Source of the DNA: Piezodorus guildinii
Lineage: Eukaryota > Arthropoda > Insecta > Hemiptera > Pentatomidae
NCBI GenBank assembly: GCA_023052935.1
Contig: CM041292.1
Location: forward strand, 100,723,926-100,787,925
Reading direction: 5' to 3'
Length of the DNA: 64,000 nucleotides
The notes below the pieces were generated by a model. The model worked only from the letters and a program-made list of their open reading frames with translations. It was not told the DNA's origin and made no database searches. The first letter of the stretch is position 1; each line of letters begins with the position of its first letter. This document shows positions 31,820-41,348 of the stretch, piece after piece. Both the position numbers and the translations under genes were made by a program.

Positions 31820-33127
31820 TAAAGGCACTGGAGATCCCTTCTTCCTACCGTCCCATATTTCTTCTGCCCATCATGGGTAAAATCCTAGAACGGCTCCTCC
31901 TTAAACGACTATATCCTATCATAGAATCATATCACATAATCTCAGACCACCAGTTCGGATTCCGAACTTCCCGCTCCACCATCCAGCAATGTCACCGTGT
32001 GGTGGATGTTGTCTCTTCTGCATTGGAGCGCGGATTGTACTGCACTGGAGCCTTTCTCGACGTTGAACAGGCCTTTGACCGAATCTGGCGCCCGGGACTG
32101 TTGTACAAACTCCGTAAATTCCTTCCTCCTACATACTTCCTAATCATCCAGTCCTACCTCTCTGAAATATCCTTCAAAATAAACCACAATAGTTCTTATT
32201 CATCTCTCTTCACCCAGTCTGCTGGGGTTCCTCAAGGCAGTATCGTAGGACCCATTCTTTACACAGTATATACAGCTGATATCGCAACCCATCTTAACAC
32301 ATTCCTTTCTACCTATGCCGATGACACTTGCGTGTTATCGGTTAATAACGATCCAACAATTGCCTCAAAAACTCTCCAATCCCACATCAGAGACCTTGAG
32401 GTATGGTGTCAGAATTGGAGAATTAAAATCAATTCCAATAAATCCCAACAAATTACCTTTACCCTTCGTCGAAAGCCTATGACATCCTGCCCTACAGTGT
32501 CCTTTAATGATATTCCGCTTGTCCCGGTTGAACAGATCCGATATTTAGGACTCCTGCTTGACAAACGACTTAGGTGGAATCCGCATACAAGACTGAAGAG
32601 ACAAGAAACTGCACGACGATTTCGGCTACTCCAACAATTACTAGACAGACGCTCTAACCTTTCAATTAACTACAAAAGACTCATTTACATGACCATCATA
32701 AGGCCTATCTGGACCTATGGAGTAGAGCTTTGGGGCTCTACTAAACCATCAAACTCTTCCCTATCCAATCCTTACAATAAAAAATCCTTCGCAAAATCCT
32801 TAACGCTCCTTACATTGTCACGAATAAAATCATCCACAATAATCTTATGTTCCATATGTTGGTGATTTTACCCGTACCAGGTATCAAACCTTCCATGAGA
32901 AACTCCACTCCCACTCTAATCCATTAGTTTCAATCCTTGCTTCCTCTTCCATTCCTGAAAATCCTCCGAGGCGTCTGAAAAGAAGATGGCCTCGAGACCT
33001 TGTTTAGACTCACTACCAAAGAGTGCTGCCAATGGGCAGTTTCTCTTCATGTTCATTTCATGTGTTATAACATTACAGCATATTTACTTGATGTATTTTT
33101 TGTACAGTTGTAAATTTCAATAAAAAA
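31820..33127 (+). mobile_element. 5'-truncated Jockey-like LINE, plus strand (copy A)
   Basis: Corresponds to ORF2 residue about 508 through the 3' end of the complete element at 33-38 kb, and is about 90 percent alike. It shows SSYRPIFLLPIMGKIL, DHQFGFRTSRSTIQQCHRV, FLDVEQAFDRIW, AGVPQGSIVGPILYT, TYADDTCVLSV and IRYLGLLLDKRL. The frame holds to 32865; near 32760 a deletion shifts it, so the last 80 or so residues are out of frame. It ends with a 3' UTR, AATAAA and poly-A. The younger complete element is inserted into that poly-A, and the rest of the tail resumes at 38136-38165. Confidence 0.85.
33117..33127. repeat. Target-site duplication, left, of complete Jockey element
   Basis: TCAATAAAAAA, identical to 38125-38135. 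Copy B has the same sequence once, at about 45667-45677, giving the empty site. Confidence 0.9.
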
Positions 33128-33271
33128 ATTTTTTTTTTTTTTTTAAACATATTTATTGATATTTACAACTGTATTAAATAAAAATACATCTAGTAAATAT
33201 GATGGTAATATACAAAACTGTCATGAAAAACATGTAGAGACACTACCCAGTGGCAGCACTCTAAAAATAGT

Positions 33272-35968
33272 TTAAACTAGAAGGTCCCGGGGCCATTTCC
33301 TTTTCAGGCGCCTCGGAGGATTATCCGGAATTGAAGAGGAAGAAAGGATTGAAACTAGTGGGTTAGAGTGAGAATGGAGTTTGTCATGAAAGGATTGATA
33401 CCTGGTCCGGGCCAAATCAGTAACATAGGGAACATTAAGGTCTTTATGGATAAGTTTATTCGTGACATAGTAAGGAGCATTGAGGATTTTACGAAGGATT
33501 TTGGATTGTAAGGATTGGATGCGGGAAGAATTTGATGGTTTAGTAGAGCCCCAAAGCTCTACTCCGTAAGTCCAGATTGGTCTTATAATAGTCATGTAGA
33601 TGAGCCTTTTGTAGTTAAGAGGAAGGTTTGATCGGTTGTCTAGTAAGTGTTGAAGTAGCCTAAAGCGGCGAGCAGTTTCTTGTCGTTTTAGTCGTGTATG
33701 TGGATTCCAAGTTAGGCGTTTGTCAAGAAGAAGTCCTAGGTATCGGATCTGTTCAACAGGAACTAGTTGAGTGTTATTAAAGGATACTTTAGGGCAGGAA
33801 GTCAAAGGTTTACGGCGAAGGGTAAAAGTTATTTGATGGGATTTGTTGGAATTTATTTTTATTCTCCAGTTCTGACACCATACTTCTAGGTCTTTGATGT
33901 GGGCTTGAAGGGTATTTGAGGCAACAAATGGATCTTTATGAACTGATAACACGCAGGTGTCATCAGCATAGGTAGAAAGGAAAGTGTTAGGATGGGTTGG
34001 GATATCAGCTGTATATACTGTGTATAGAATGGGTCCTAGAATACTGCCTTGAGGAACACCAGCAGTCTGTATAAAAAGGGATGAATAGGAACTATTGTGA
34101 TTAATTTTGAAGGATCTATCAGAGAGGTAGGATTGAAGAATCAGGAAATATGTGGGAGGAAGGAATTTACGGAGTTTGTACAACAGTCCTGGGTGCCAGA
34201 CTCTATCAAAGGCCTGTTCTACATCGAGAAAGGCTCCCGTGCAGTACAACCCGCGCTCCAAAGCAGAAGAGACAACGTCCACCACACGATGACATTGCTG
34301 GATAGTGGAGTGGGATGTTCGGAATCCGAACTGATGATCAGGGATGATATGATTAGAATCAAGGATGGGATATATTCGTTTCAGTAGGAGTTTTTCAAAG
34401 ATTTTACCCATAATAGGTAATAGAGAAATTGGACGGTAAGAGGATGGATGTTCGAGCGGCTTTTGGGGTTTGGGAATCATCTTAACAATGGATAGTTTCC
34501 AGGAGTCAGGAAAATATGTGGTCCGGAGGATAGCATTATATATGTAGGTAAGAAAACAGATGGATTTTCGAGGAAGCTGTTTCATTATATAGGAAGTAAC
34601 TAGGTCATGTCCAGGAGCTTTGCGGGAAGGTAATCTGTGAATGATATTGGCTATTTCTGAAGGATGAAATGCTTTAGGTGGTAGGGTCATTTGGAGAGGA
34701 ATATTGAGTTCTGTTTCAATACATTCAACATGGTTTGAATTGAGTATTTCAGGATGAGGATTATATATTTTAGAGAGGTGCTGAGCAAATATCTGGGATT
34801 TTTCTTCGTCGGATCGTGTCCAGGTTCGGGTTTCATTAAGGAGTGGATGGTTGAAATCTTTAAACTTCAGGATTTTTTTAGTAGTCGTCCATAGTGATTT
34901 GTCAGTAATCGTAAGATTTTCCGTCAAGTTTTTTAAATTTTGTATTTTGTATTTTTTGAGTTCTGATTTTAGTTTGTTAGTCAGTTGGGTGTAATAAGTT
35001 TTGTCTTTTGGGTATCTGGTCCTGTGCCACTTCGATCTTGCTGTGCGCTTTTCTCTCAATAAGATCTGAATGTGCTGTGGTAGGTTACTTTTCTGAGGTT
35101 TATCAGGTTTGGTGTTAGTTGTGTTGTCTATTATGGTGCTACTTATTGAGTCAGTAAGTTTTTCTATGGCTTGGTCAATATCTTGTTTTGTCTTTAGTGG
35201 AAGTTTTAAGTCTAGTTTATTTTCTATGTCATATCGAAATTGGTCCCAGTTTACACGTCCTGTAATTAATGTAGGAGGAGAGGGTTTAGGAACAAAGTTT
35301 GAATGCAAAGAAAGCAGAACAGGACTGTGGTCAGATGAAAGGTCATTCAGGGATTTGATTTCGGCTTGGGAAGTAGGGATTTGAGAGGTAACAAATATAT
35401 CCAGGATATCAGGTTTTTTTTTTAGGGATGTAGGCCAATATGTGGGATTCGTAGGAGCAAGGATAGAATAACAATTGGAGTTTGTGACGTTAGAAAGGAT
35501 ACTACCACGGGAGTTGGATGCTCGACAACCCCATCGTTGGTGTTTAGCGTTGTAATCACCTCCAGCAATGAAGCGCGGCCCAAGAGATCGGAATAAGGAA
35601 TTAAGAAGGCTATAGGAAATGGTGTTACCAGGAGGACAGTATACAGCTGAGAGTGTGAGATGGAAAGGACGAGTTAAAATGATTACAGAAGAGGATTGTA
35701 TAGCGTCAGATGGAGTAGTAGGAATAAGGGAATGTGGAAGGGATTTATGGATAAGAACGCATGATCCGGCATGGGCAGTGTTGTCTGGGTGGTCTGTTCT
35801 ATAAGTGATGTAGTCACGTATGTAAAATTTTGATCGTTGAGTGAAATGAGTTTCAGTTATTAATGCAATATGTATGTGATTGTCATGTAGGAGTATGTCG
35901 AGTTCGTCTCGGTGGTTGAGTAGGCCATTAGCGTTCCATAAGAGGATAGCTAGGGGCTTTACACTCAT
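33272..35968 (-). CDS. Jockey ORF2: endonuclease-reverse transcriptase, intact
   Basis: 898 residues, uninterrupted. The N-terminal APE-type endonuclease has LLWNANGL (residues 9-16), ALITETHF with Glu39, GGDYNAKH with Asp138 and Asn140, and SSDHSPVLL with Asp213/His214 (about residues 1-220). The RT has RKAPGHDLV (449-457), SSYRPISLLP (509-518), motif A FLDVEQAFD (580-588), AGVPQGSILGP (636-646), catalytic YADD (667-670) and IRYLGLLLDKRL (741-752). The thumb and C-terminus are YGVELWGS (801-808) and PPRRLKRKWPRDLL before the stop. No RNase H domain follows, as expected for the Jockey clade. The protein would nick target DNA and copy the element RNA in the nucleus. Its start codon overlaps the ORF1 stop as ATGA, so termination-reinitiation is the likely mode of translation. 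All catalytic residues are present. Confidence 0.95.
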   Translation of the reverse strand: MSVKPLAILLWNANGLLNHRDELDILLHDNHIHIALITETHFTQRSKFYIRDYITYRTDHPDNTAHAGSCVLIHKSLPHSLIPTTPSDAIQSSSVIILTRPFHLTLSAVYCPPGNTISYSLLNSLFRSLGPRFIAGGDYNAKHQRWGCRASNSRGSILSNVTNSNCYSILAPTNPTYWPTSLKKKPDILDIFVTSQIPTSQAEIKSLNDLSSDHSPVLLSLHSNFVPKPSPPTLITGRVNWDQFRYDIENKLDLKLPLKTKQDIDQAIEKLTDSISSTIIDNTTNTKPDKPQKSNLPQHIQILLREKRTARSKWHRTRYPKDKTYYTQLTNKLKSELKKYKIQNLKNLTENLTITDKSLWTTTKKILKFKDFNHPLLNETRTWTRSDEEKSQIFAQHLSKIYNPHPEILNSNHVECIETELNIPLQMTLPPKAFHPSEIANIIHRLPSRKAPGHDLVTSYIMKQLPRKSICFLTYIYNAILRTTYFPDSWKLSIVKMIPKPQKPLEHPSSYRPISLLPIMGKIFEKLLLKRIYPILDSNHIIPDHQFGFRTSHSTIQQCHRVVDVVSSALERGLYCTGAFLDVEQAFDRVWHPGLLYKLRKFLPPTYFLILQSYLSDRSFKINHNSSYSSLFIQTAGVPQGSILGPILYTVYTADIPTHPNTFLSTYADDTCVLSVHKDPFVASNTLQAHIKDLEVWCQNWRIKINSNKSHQITFTLRRKPLTSCPKVSFNNTQLVPVEQIRYLGLLLDKRLTWNPHTRLKRQETARRFRLLQHLLDNRSNLPLNYKRLIYMTIIRPIWTYGVELWGSTKPSNSSRIQSLQSKILRKILNAPYYVTNKLIHKDLNVPYVTDLARTRYQSFHDKLHSHSNPLVSILSSSSIPDNPPRRLKRKWPRDLLV

Positions 35969-37398
35969 CGTGGGAAATTAAATGGGATTTCGGAAAGGAT
36001 ACGAGTGAGAAGGGAGATAAGCGGCTGGATGGTTTCTTTGAGATCTAATAGGAAGGAATTAAGGATGGAGTAAAAGTCAGGTGGGGGTATATTATAGGAT
36101 TGGGAAGGATAATTTAGTTGAGCTGGTACATTGGCTGGAGTCTGCACCCGTCGAGGGGTACCATGATATGCATTTTGGGATGTTTGGGGTTGAGGATTGG
36201 GTTGATTTGGCTGTACAGAAGAACGGGGTGTGATCGGGTGAGGTTTTTCTGGAGGTAATTTATCCCTAACAGGTATCTGATGAGGAGGGGTTGGTTGGTG
36301 TGGAGCTTCAAGCTGGGGATGGGAAATCTGGGTCATGGGTTGGGAGTTCGGAGGCGCCTGCCTTCTAGGTTGTTGAGGCTGCGAGTTGATAACGGAGGAG
36401 GGCTTCTTAATGTTCTGTCGATCTTGATTTCCAGGTCTAGGAGTAGTTGGCTGTGGAGTCATGTTAACAGAAGCTTTCTGAATTTCTGGAAAATTTACCA
36501 GGTTATCCAGTACAGGAGGTGGTGCAGGTGTATTACTTTTCTGTTCCAGACTTTTGGGTAGAGGGTTTTGCTATCTCTGTCTGAGCAGATTTTTGTAGAC
36601 CGAACAGCCTCTGTGGCTCGCTGGATGTGCTTCACCACAGAGAGCACATTTTGCTGGTTCATCACGAGATTTCGGGCAGGTCTCTGTAGCATGAGGGCCG
36701 GCACATTTGACGCACCGGGCCTGGTGGTAACAGTAGGATTTAGTGTGTCCCAAATTTTGACATTTAGTACACTGTACTATCGTAGATGTCGGCCTAGGCT
36801 GTTCAAATCGCACAATGGAGTATACCAGTCGTGTTATATTAAATATTTCTGGGTTATTTGTGGCAGGTTCTAGATCCACGAAAAATAGAGGCAGTGGATA
36901 TTTTCCCTTTGGATGGAAAACGGGAGAGACCTTTCGGACATTGTAGCCTATTTCTTCTATCCCTCTTTTGATAGCATCTGTGGGAGTTGATGAGTGGAGC
37001 CCTCTAAGAACGACACGATATGACTTTTCTTGTTTCAATTGGTAACAATGGAAGTCGTAGCTTTTTGAATTCAAGTGGTTGACAAGCTTTTTGTAACTGT
37101 CTTTATTTGTTGTGTTGATCTTAATATCGTTTATTCTCGAGTAACAACGAAAGTTGGGCTGTCCGATCAAATCTGCAATTTCTTGACCAAACGACATAAA
37201 ATTTTGTATGTTATTGACAAATATTGGTGGGGGTTCGGGATCACAAAACCCTTGAGGCTCTGAAATTGTGTTGGCTGTACCTGACGTACTGGCAGAGGTA
37301 GATGGCGCTGTGAAGACAGACGGAGCGGCTGATGATGATGGAACTGGTTCTATTGTGTTGGCTGCAGTGAGTTTACTGCGGGTTTTTGGCGGTGACAT
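35965..37398 (-). pseudogene. Jockey ORF1 (gag-like, zinc knuckle), with one in-frame TAG
   Basis: One frame of 478 codons from Met at 37398 to TGA at 35965, broken only by TAG at 36571-36573 (codon 276). Residues 1-60 are Ser/Thr/Pro-rich. Residues about 100-175 resemble the gag-associated domain found before C2HC knuckles (YDFHCYQLKQEKSYRVVLRG). Three CCHC-type knuckles follow: C210-C213-H218-C223, C229-C232-H236-C241 and C251-C254-H258-C265. After the TAG comes a Pro/Gln-rich tail of about 200 residues. The protein would package element RNA. The stop may be a recent nonsense change, or the truncated 275-residue form may be functional since it keeps all knuckles; readthrough is also possible. 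The final TGA overlaps the ORF2 ATG. Confidence 0.85.
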
Positions 37399-37431
37399 AT
37401 TTTGCTCAGACGCCTGCTTAGTTTTATTTGA

Positions 37432-37593
37432 TTAATTTTTTTTTTTATTTGGGGAATTACCCCCAGATCCGGGAGGAAGGGAGTTCCGATGCCGCTTCAT
37501 ACGGCGAGTCAAATATTGAGAGTCCGTTTCACTTATTTCAGAGAAAGGGGTCTCCTCTGAGTCCTCACCGGACGTATTTCTGTCTAAGTCCAT
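37432..37593 (-). CDS. Short upstream ORF, in frame with Jockey ORF1
   Basis: 53 codons: MDLDRNTSGEDSEETPFSE, an acidic Ser/Thr-rich stretch, then basic YLTRRMKRHRNSLPPGSGG and a run of Lys coded by an A11 tract, ending at TAA. It is in the same frame as ORF1, whose Met lies 12 codons after this TAA. It may be an upstream ORF or the true N-terminus of ORF1 separated by a nonsense change. The base composition is protein-like rather than random. Confidence 0.45.
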   Translation of the reverse strand: MDLDRNTSGEDSEETPFSEISETDSQYLTRRMKRHRNSLPPGSGGNSPNKKKN

Positions 37594-38124
37594 TATTAAT
37601 TAAAATGAAAGAAAAGAAAACAAAAAAAAATCAATATACACCTGCGTATTAAAATAAAAAATAAATTTTATACAATAAATACTTAAAAACTAAACTATTC
37701 ACATGATTATATACAATTAATAAAGAAAACATTTCTAAGAAACAATTATAACAAATAGGAAAAAAAAAATGGTCTTTGAAAATTTGAAAGAAATGAATGA
37801 AACTAAAAACAAAATAAAGTCCTAGACGAAAACAGAGATGACTGAGTCAGTAAACTTGGCCTAGCCCTTTAAAAATAAAGATAACTGTTAAGGATTAGGG
37901 CCACGTTGCTATCTCAACCAGATAGCTATCAGTTTATAAGATATCGCGTATCGGTACAAATAGTCACTCACCTCACTATCCGTGAATATTAAAGTGTTTA
38001 GTTGATAGTAAACTCACTGTTCACAAAGTTTTATAGCTGACATATTGATAGAACCGTGGTGAAAGTGTAACAAACACAGAGCTACGAAAGAATAGAACTG
38101 CAGTTGCGGCCATTAACCAAGGTC

Positions 38125-38135
38125 TCAATAAAAAA
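38125..38135. repeat. Target-site duplication, right, of complete Jockey element
   Basis: TCAATAAAAAA, the partner of 33117-33127. The interrupted tail of the older plus-strand Jockey continues directly after it (TATAT and A25). Confidence 0.9.
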
Positions 38136-38165
38136 TATATAAAAAAAAAAAAAAAAAAAAAAAAA

Positions 38166-38859
38166 TGTCATTAGATCTTCTCTATTATACGAAGCCCAGT
38201 TACTATTCCATTATTATTTACATTATTTACACATGAAAGAAACTACAGCAATTCCAAAATAGCATTTTAAAGTGAATCGCCAGAGGAACTTCTTTCGAAA
38301 AAGAAAAGGCGGAAAAACTTCATATATCATATAATTTTGAAAAAATAACGAGTTCATGAAAAAAAAACCCCAAAAAACTTTTATAATTTAGTAGAAGTTT
38401 ATTTCATCCCACTGCTTAGAAGGCTTCATGTTCCACCAGCTCCTCAGCGGTGGTAAATATGGTGTAAGGTAGAGTAAGGACTCGGATTAAGGATAGAAGT
38501 GTCAAGACAGAAGTGATTCCACCACAAGGTGAAAAAAGAAGTAGTGATAGCATTAACACACAATAATAGATAAACAGAAATAACCTCGAAATGTATCTAG
38601 TTACAGTAAAAGGTAAACAAAATAAATAAATAAATCATAAAAACAAAACAAAATGAAATTAAGAAAAAAATAAATTCTTTTTTATTTGTTTATAACTTGA
38701 CTTTGTTTGATCATGTTAAAAAATGTATAGTTATAGGCTAAGATATGAATACATTTATATCAGGGTAATTTAGGAATAAATGTAACTTCTGAAAAAAATG
38801 ACTTTATTATTTATAATGAGGTTGTGTAAAAAAAAATATATATATAGAAAAACCTACTA
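38166..38859 (-). other. Receptor intron sequence (copy A)
   Basis: Matches 45696-46390 almost exactly. It is AT-rich with no coding frame, and lies directly 3' of the receptor exon on the minus strand. Confidence 0.7.
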
Positions 38860-38861
38860 AC

Positions 38862-38900
38862 CTTGCATGAAAGGTATGAGCCTGCACATAACATGCCCGA
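38862..38900 (-). CDS. Sulfakinin/CCK-like receptor exon, 3' edge only (copy A, cut by gap)
   Basis: The last 39 bases of the exon described at 46393-46660, with the same donor (GTTAGT on the minus strand, GT at 38860-38861). The rest of the exon is lost in the N gap. Because it is the same exon, it should not be counted as a second gene. Confidence 0.85.
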
Positions 38901-39000
38901 NNNNNNNNNNNNNNNNNNNNNNNNNNNNNNNNNNNNNNNNNNNNNNNNNNNNNNNNNNNNNNNNNNNNNNNNNNNNNNNNNNNNNNNNNNNNNNNNNNNN
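38901..39000. other. Assembly gap (100 N)
   Basis: Exactly 100 N, a customary placeholder for a gap of unknown size. The sequences on its two sides overlap by kilobases when aligned (38900 matches 46431; 39001 matches 26590), so the true gap is probably negative. Confidence 0.95.
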
Positions 39001-39584
39001 GTTAATGACTGTAATGTTAGGATTAATTTGGAGTAATTACTAATCTCAATTTACTAATCCGCCATACCCATGAATAAAAAGAGTTTTTTGTTGCAAAATA
39101 ACATCAATTGGTATGCAATAATTTATTAATTAATAATAAACGTTTTGACAAAATACATATTTGCCGTCTGCTTGCTAATTTCTCTGCTAGTTCGAACAAA
39201 CAGATTTTTTTTTTCACTTATAGTAGAAGATCCGAACTTGAAACGATATGTGGACAGACTATTTTTAATTATTTAAAAAAAAAAACATTTTTAATTAATT
39301 TTTGCAACATCATGATAATAACAAAATTTATAACCTGACTTAAAGTATCAAACGTATAGAATGTGCTGCCGTTGGGTTACCTAATCTTTTCCTGGACAAA
39401 CTATCGGTTATCAGGTAAAAGCGGATATGCCGATATGAGTTATCTGCACCGGCTTGAAAATAGAAAAAAAAATAAATCAATATAAGCGTTGTTTTATTGC
39501 GAACACGTTGATATAGGGTTGCCTGCAATAAACCTGGACCGAATCTGGGCTGCCGAATTTTAAATATTAAAGATCCGAGTTCAC

Positions 39585-40172
39585 GCATTCACAGGTTGTC
39601 ACTACACTGCGGCATTTTATAGTGAAGGAAAAATTAGGCCATTAAAAATATTTTCTAAAAATGAGACGTATCAAACTATTTTTGATTCATTAACTGATGA
39701 AGCTGATGTTTTCATAAATGAAAAAATGAAAGCTTTTCAGGAGTTAACAGCAAAAATGTATGGTGTTAATCACTGTCATACAGTTATTGATGCAAGAGTT
39801 CGTATTTTTATGAAGAAGTAAGGCGCAAAAGAAGATAGCGAACAATTTTTAAGATAAAAAGTCTTGATTCCAACTGTATACCACTATGTTGGATTTTCCC
39901 ATTACAATTTTTTTTAAGAACTACGAGTATACGAGTATATGTAAATTGTATGTGGCTGAATGCAACTGAGTCTGTATGAGCGAAATTAAATCATCAAAGC
40001 TGCGGTTGGCATTTAGATGATTTTTTTAAAACCAACAGGTTTTATCGGCTATTAAACTACTTTGAAAATCCAGGACATTGTCGTAACTGAAGAAAATGAG
40101 AAAGAAACAAATAATGAATCAGATGAATTGGAGAGTCGAAATTATACTTTTGATGAATCATATATTGAATAG
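39585..40172 (+). pseudogene. Decayed transposon-borne protein of unknown function (copy B)
   Basis: Same relic as 27174-27753: GCHYTAAFYSKGKIRPLKIF, a stop after about 78 codons, then fragments of the MW...CGW block with extra indels near 39905-39935. No function is claimed. Confidence 0.5.
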
Positions 40173-40259
40173 AAAATATTTATTAGAATTTATTTTTCAT
40201 TAAAACTATTTTTGTATTCATGCTGTTGTGTAATAAAATTGTAATACATGATCTGTAGT

Positions 40260-40261
<2 letters not shown>

Positions 40262-40303
<42 letters not shown>
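40262..40303. repeat. Poly-T tract, 42 bp
   Basis: Expanded homopolymer at the left side of the MITE. The allelic tract in copy A is two shorter T runs split by C. Confidence 0.9.
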
Positions 40304-40310
40304 CCGAATT

Positions 40311-40693
40311 GAGACGTTGATTTCCAAAAGGTACTAAAGGACATTTTTTACGAAATTGATTTTTTTACATATTTGTATTCTCATCATTTAGTTTTATCTA
40401 AATATTTTATTTGATGTTATCTAATGAGCTCTCAAGTGCTTAAAAAACGCGATTTAGAAATACAGTCATTTTCTTAATGTACTAATAACGCATTTATTTT
40501 CGTTCGAAATCATTCTAAACAAATTCACATTATAACTTTAATATGTTGTTATTATTATAGTAAAAAAATAATTCTAAATTTTAATGCAAAAAGACCCAAA
40601 TTAGCTGATTTAATAATTTAGGAATGACAGATTTTCGCGCCTCCTGTAAAAATTCCTAAAATGGATATAGTACCTTTTGGAAATCAACGTCTC
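40311..40693. mobile_element. 383-bp MITE, present only in copy B
   Basis: Perfect 26-bp terminal inverted repeats: 40311-40336 opens GAGACGTTGATTTCC and its exact reverse closes at 40693. AATT is on both sides (40307-40310 and 40694-40697) and occurs once in copy A, giving the empty site. It is non-coding. The 4-bp duplication and end sequence do not let me name a superfamily. Confidence 0.9.
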
Positions 40694-40842
40694 AATTGTT
40701 GGCTGTCCACTTTGTTTCTCATTAATGTTTCCAGAAAGAGAAAAAAACAAAAATTACGTAATGCTATTTTTATTATTAACGTCATTATATTTTCAGTTAC
40801 AAAGACTGTTCTATTATAAATATATTATTATACTTATAAGTC

Positions 40843-40843
40843 A

Positions 40844-40915
<72 letters not shown>

Positions 40916-40920
40916 TATAT
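40843..40920. repeat. (AT)n microsatellite (copy B)
   Basis: Allelic to 28209-28310, but of different length and with only one main block. Confidence 0.95.
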
Positions 40921-41348
40921 AAACTTATATATATTTATTCATTTAATTGATGTTGTATTGTTTCATACTTTAGTATTATAATTAATATATTTGATTTTTA
41001 TCTGATTGATTATTCTTTTTGCAACGCAAATGCCAGTTGCTCTAAAATAACACACATTTCCACTCACGTTAAAATTTAATCTTTAAAATTCGGCAACCCC
41101 GATTTAGACCAAGTTTATATCTGGCAACCCTATATCAACGTGTTCGCAATAAACAACGATCATATTGATACGTTTGATAGTTTAAGTCAGGGTATAAATT
41201 TGTATATTATCATGATGTTGCAACATTTAATTAAAAAAGATTTTTTCAGGCAACCCATTCTTAAAATATTTTTTAATATGCTAAATTTGTTATAAAATAT
41301 GTTTCATTCTATTATCAGCTCGGTGCAGATCGTTTCAAGTTCGGATCT

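Larger units (their letters stand above)
33128..38124 (-). mobile_element. Complete Jockey-clade non-LTR retrotransposon
   Basis: About 5.0 kb on the minus strand. From 38124 it starts GACCTTGGTTAATGGCCGC. It has a 5' UTR, an ORF1 with three zinc knuckles (stop-containing), an intact ORF2 with endonuclease and reverse transcriptase, a 3' UTR of about 140 bp with AATAAA, and poly-A (T run at 33129-33144). Perfect 11-bp duplications flank it. The allelic copy B lacks it, so both boundaries are fixed to the base apart from the A-tail ambiguity. The match of the 5' end to the empty site shows it is not 5'-truncated at an internal point. It is nested in the tail of an older relative in opposite orientation. 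Confidence 0.9.
26590..38900 (+). repeat. Duplicated segment, copy A (contig end before the N gap)
   Basis: From 26590 this segment matches 39001 onward base by base at roughly 99 percent, and its last base (38900, inside the receptor exon) matches 46431. It is longer than copy B because it contains a 5.0-kb Jockey insertion (33128-38124) and a few short extra segments. It ends exactly at the N gap. The pattern is that of one contig end overlapping the next contig start. Confidence 0.9.
39226..41348. mobile_element. Long-inverted-repeat DNA transposon (copy B)
   Basis: Same element as 26815-28726, with outer ends at 39228 and 41346. Here its interior contains the MITE at 40311-40693 and lacks the 185-bp segment. 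Confidence 0.7.

Noticed and set aside
35109..35384. Plus-strand frames over the Jockey element (also 34097-34387, 35619-35804, 36280-36561 and 36568-36873)
   Set aside because: Shadows of ORF1 and ORF2 on the opposite strand.
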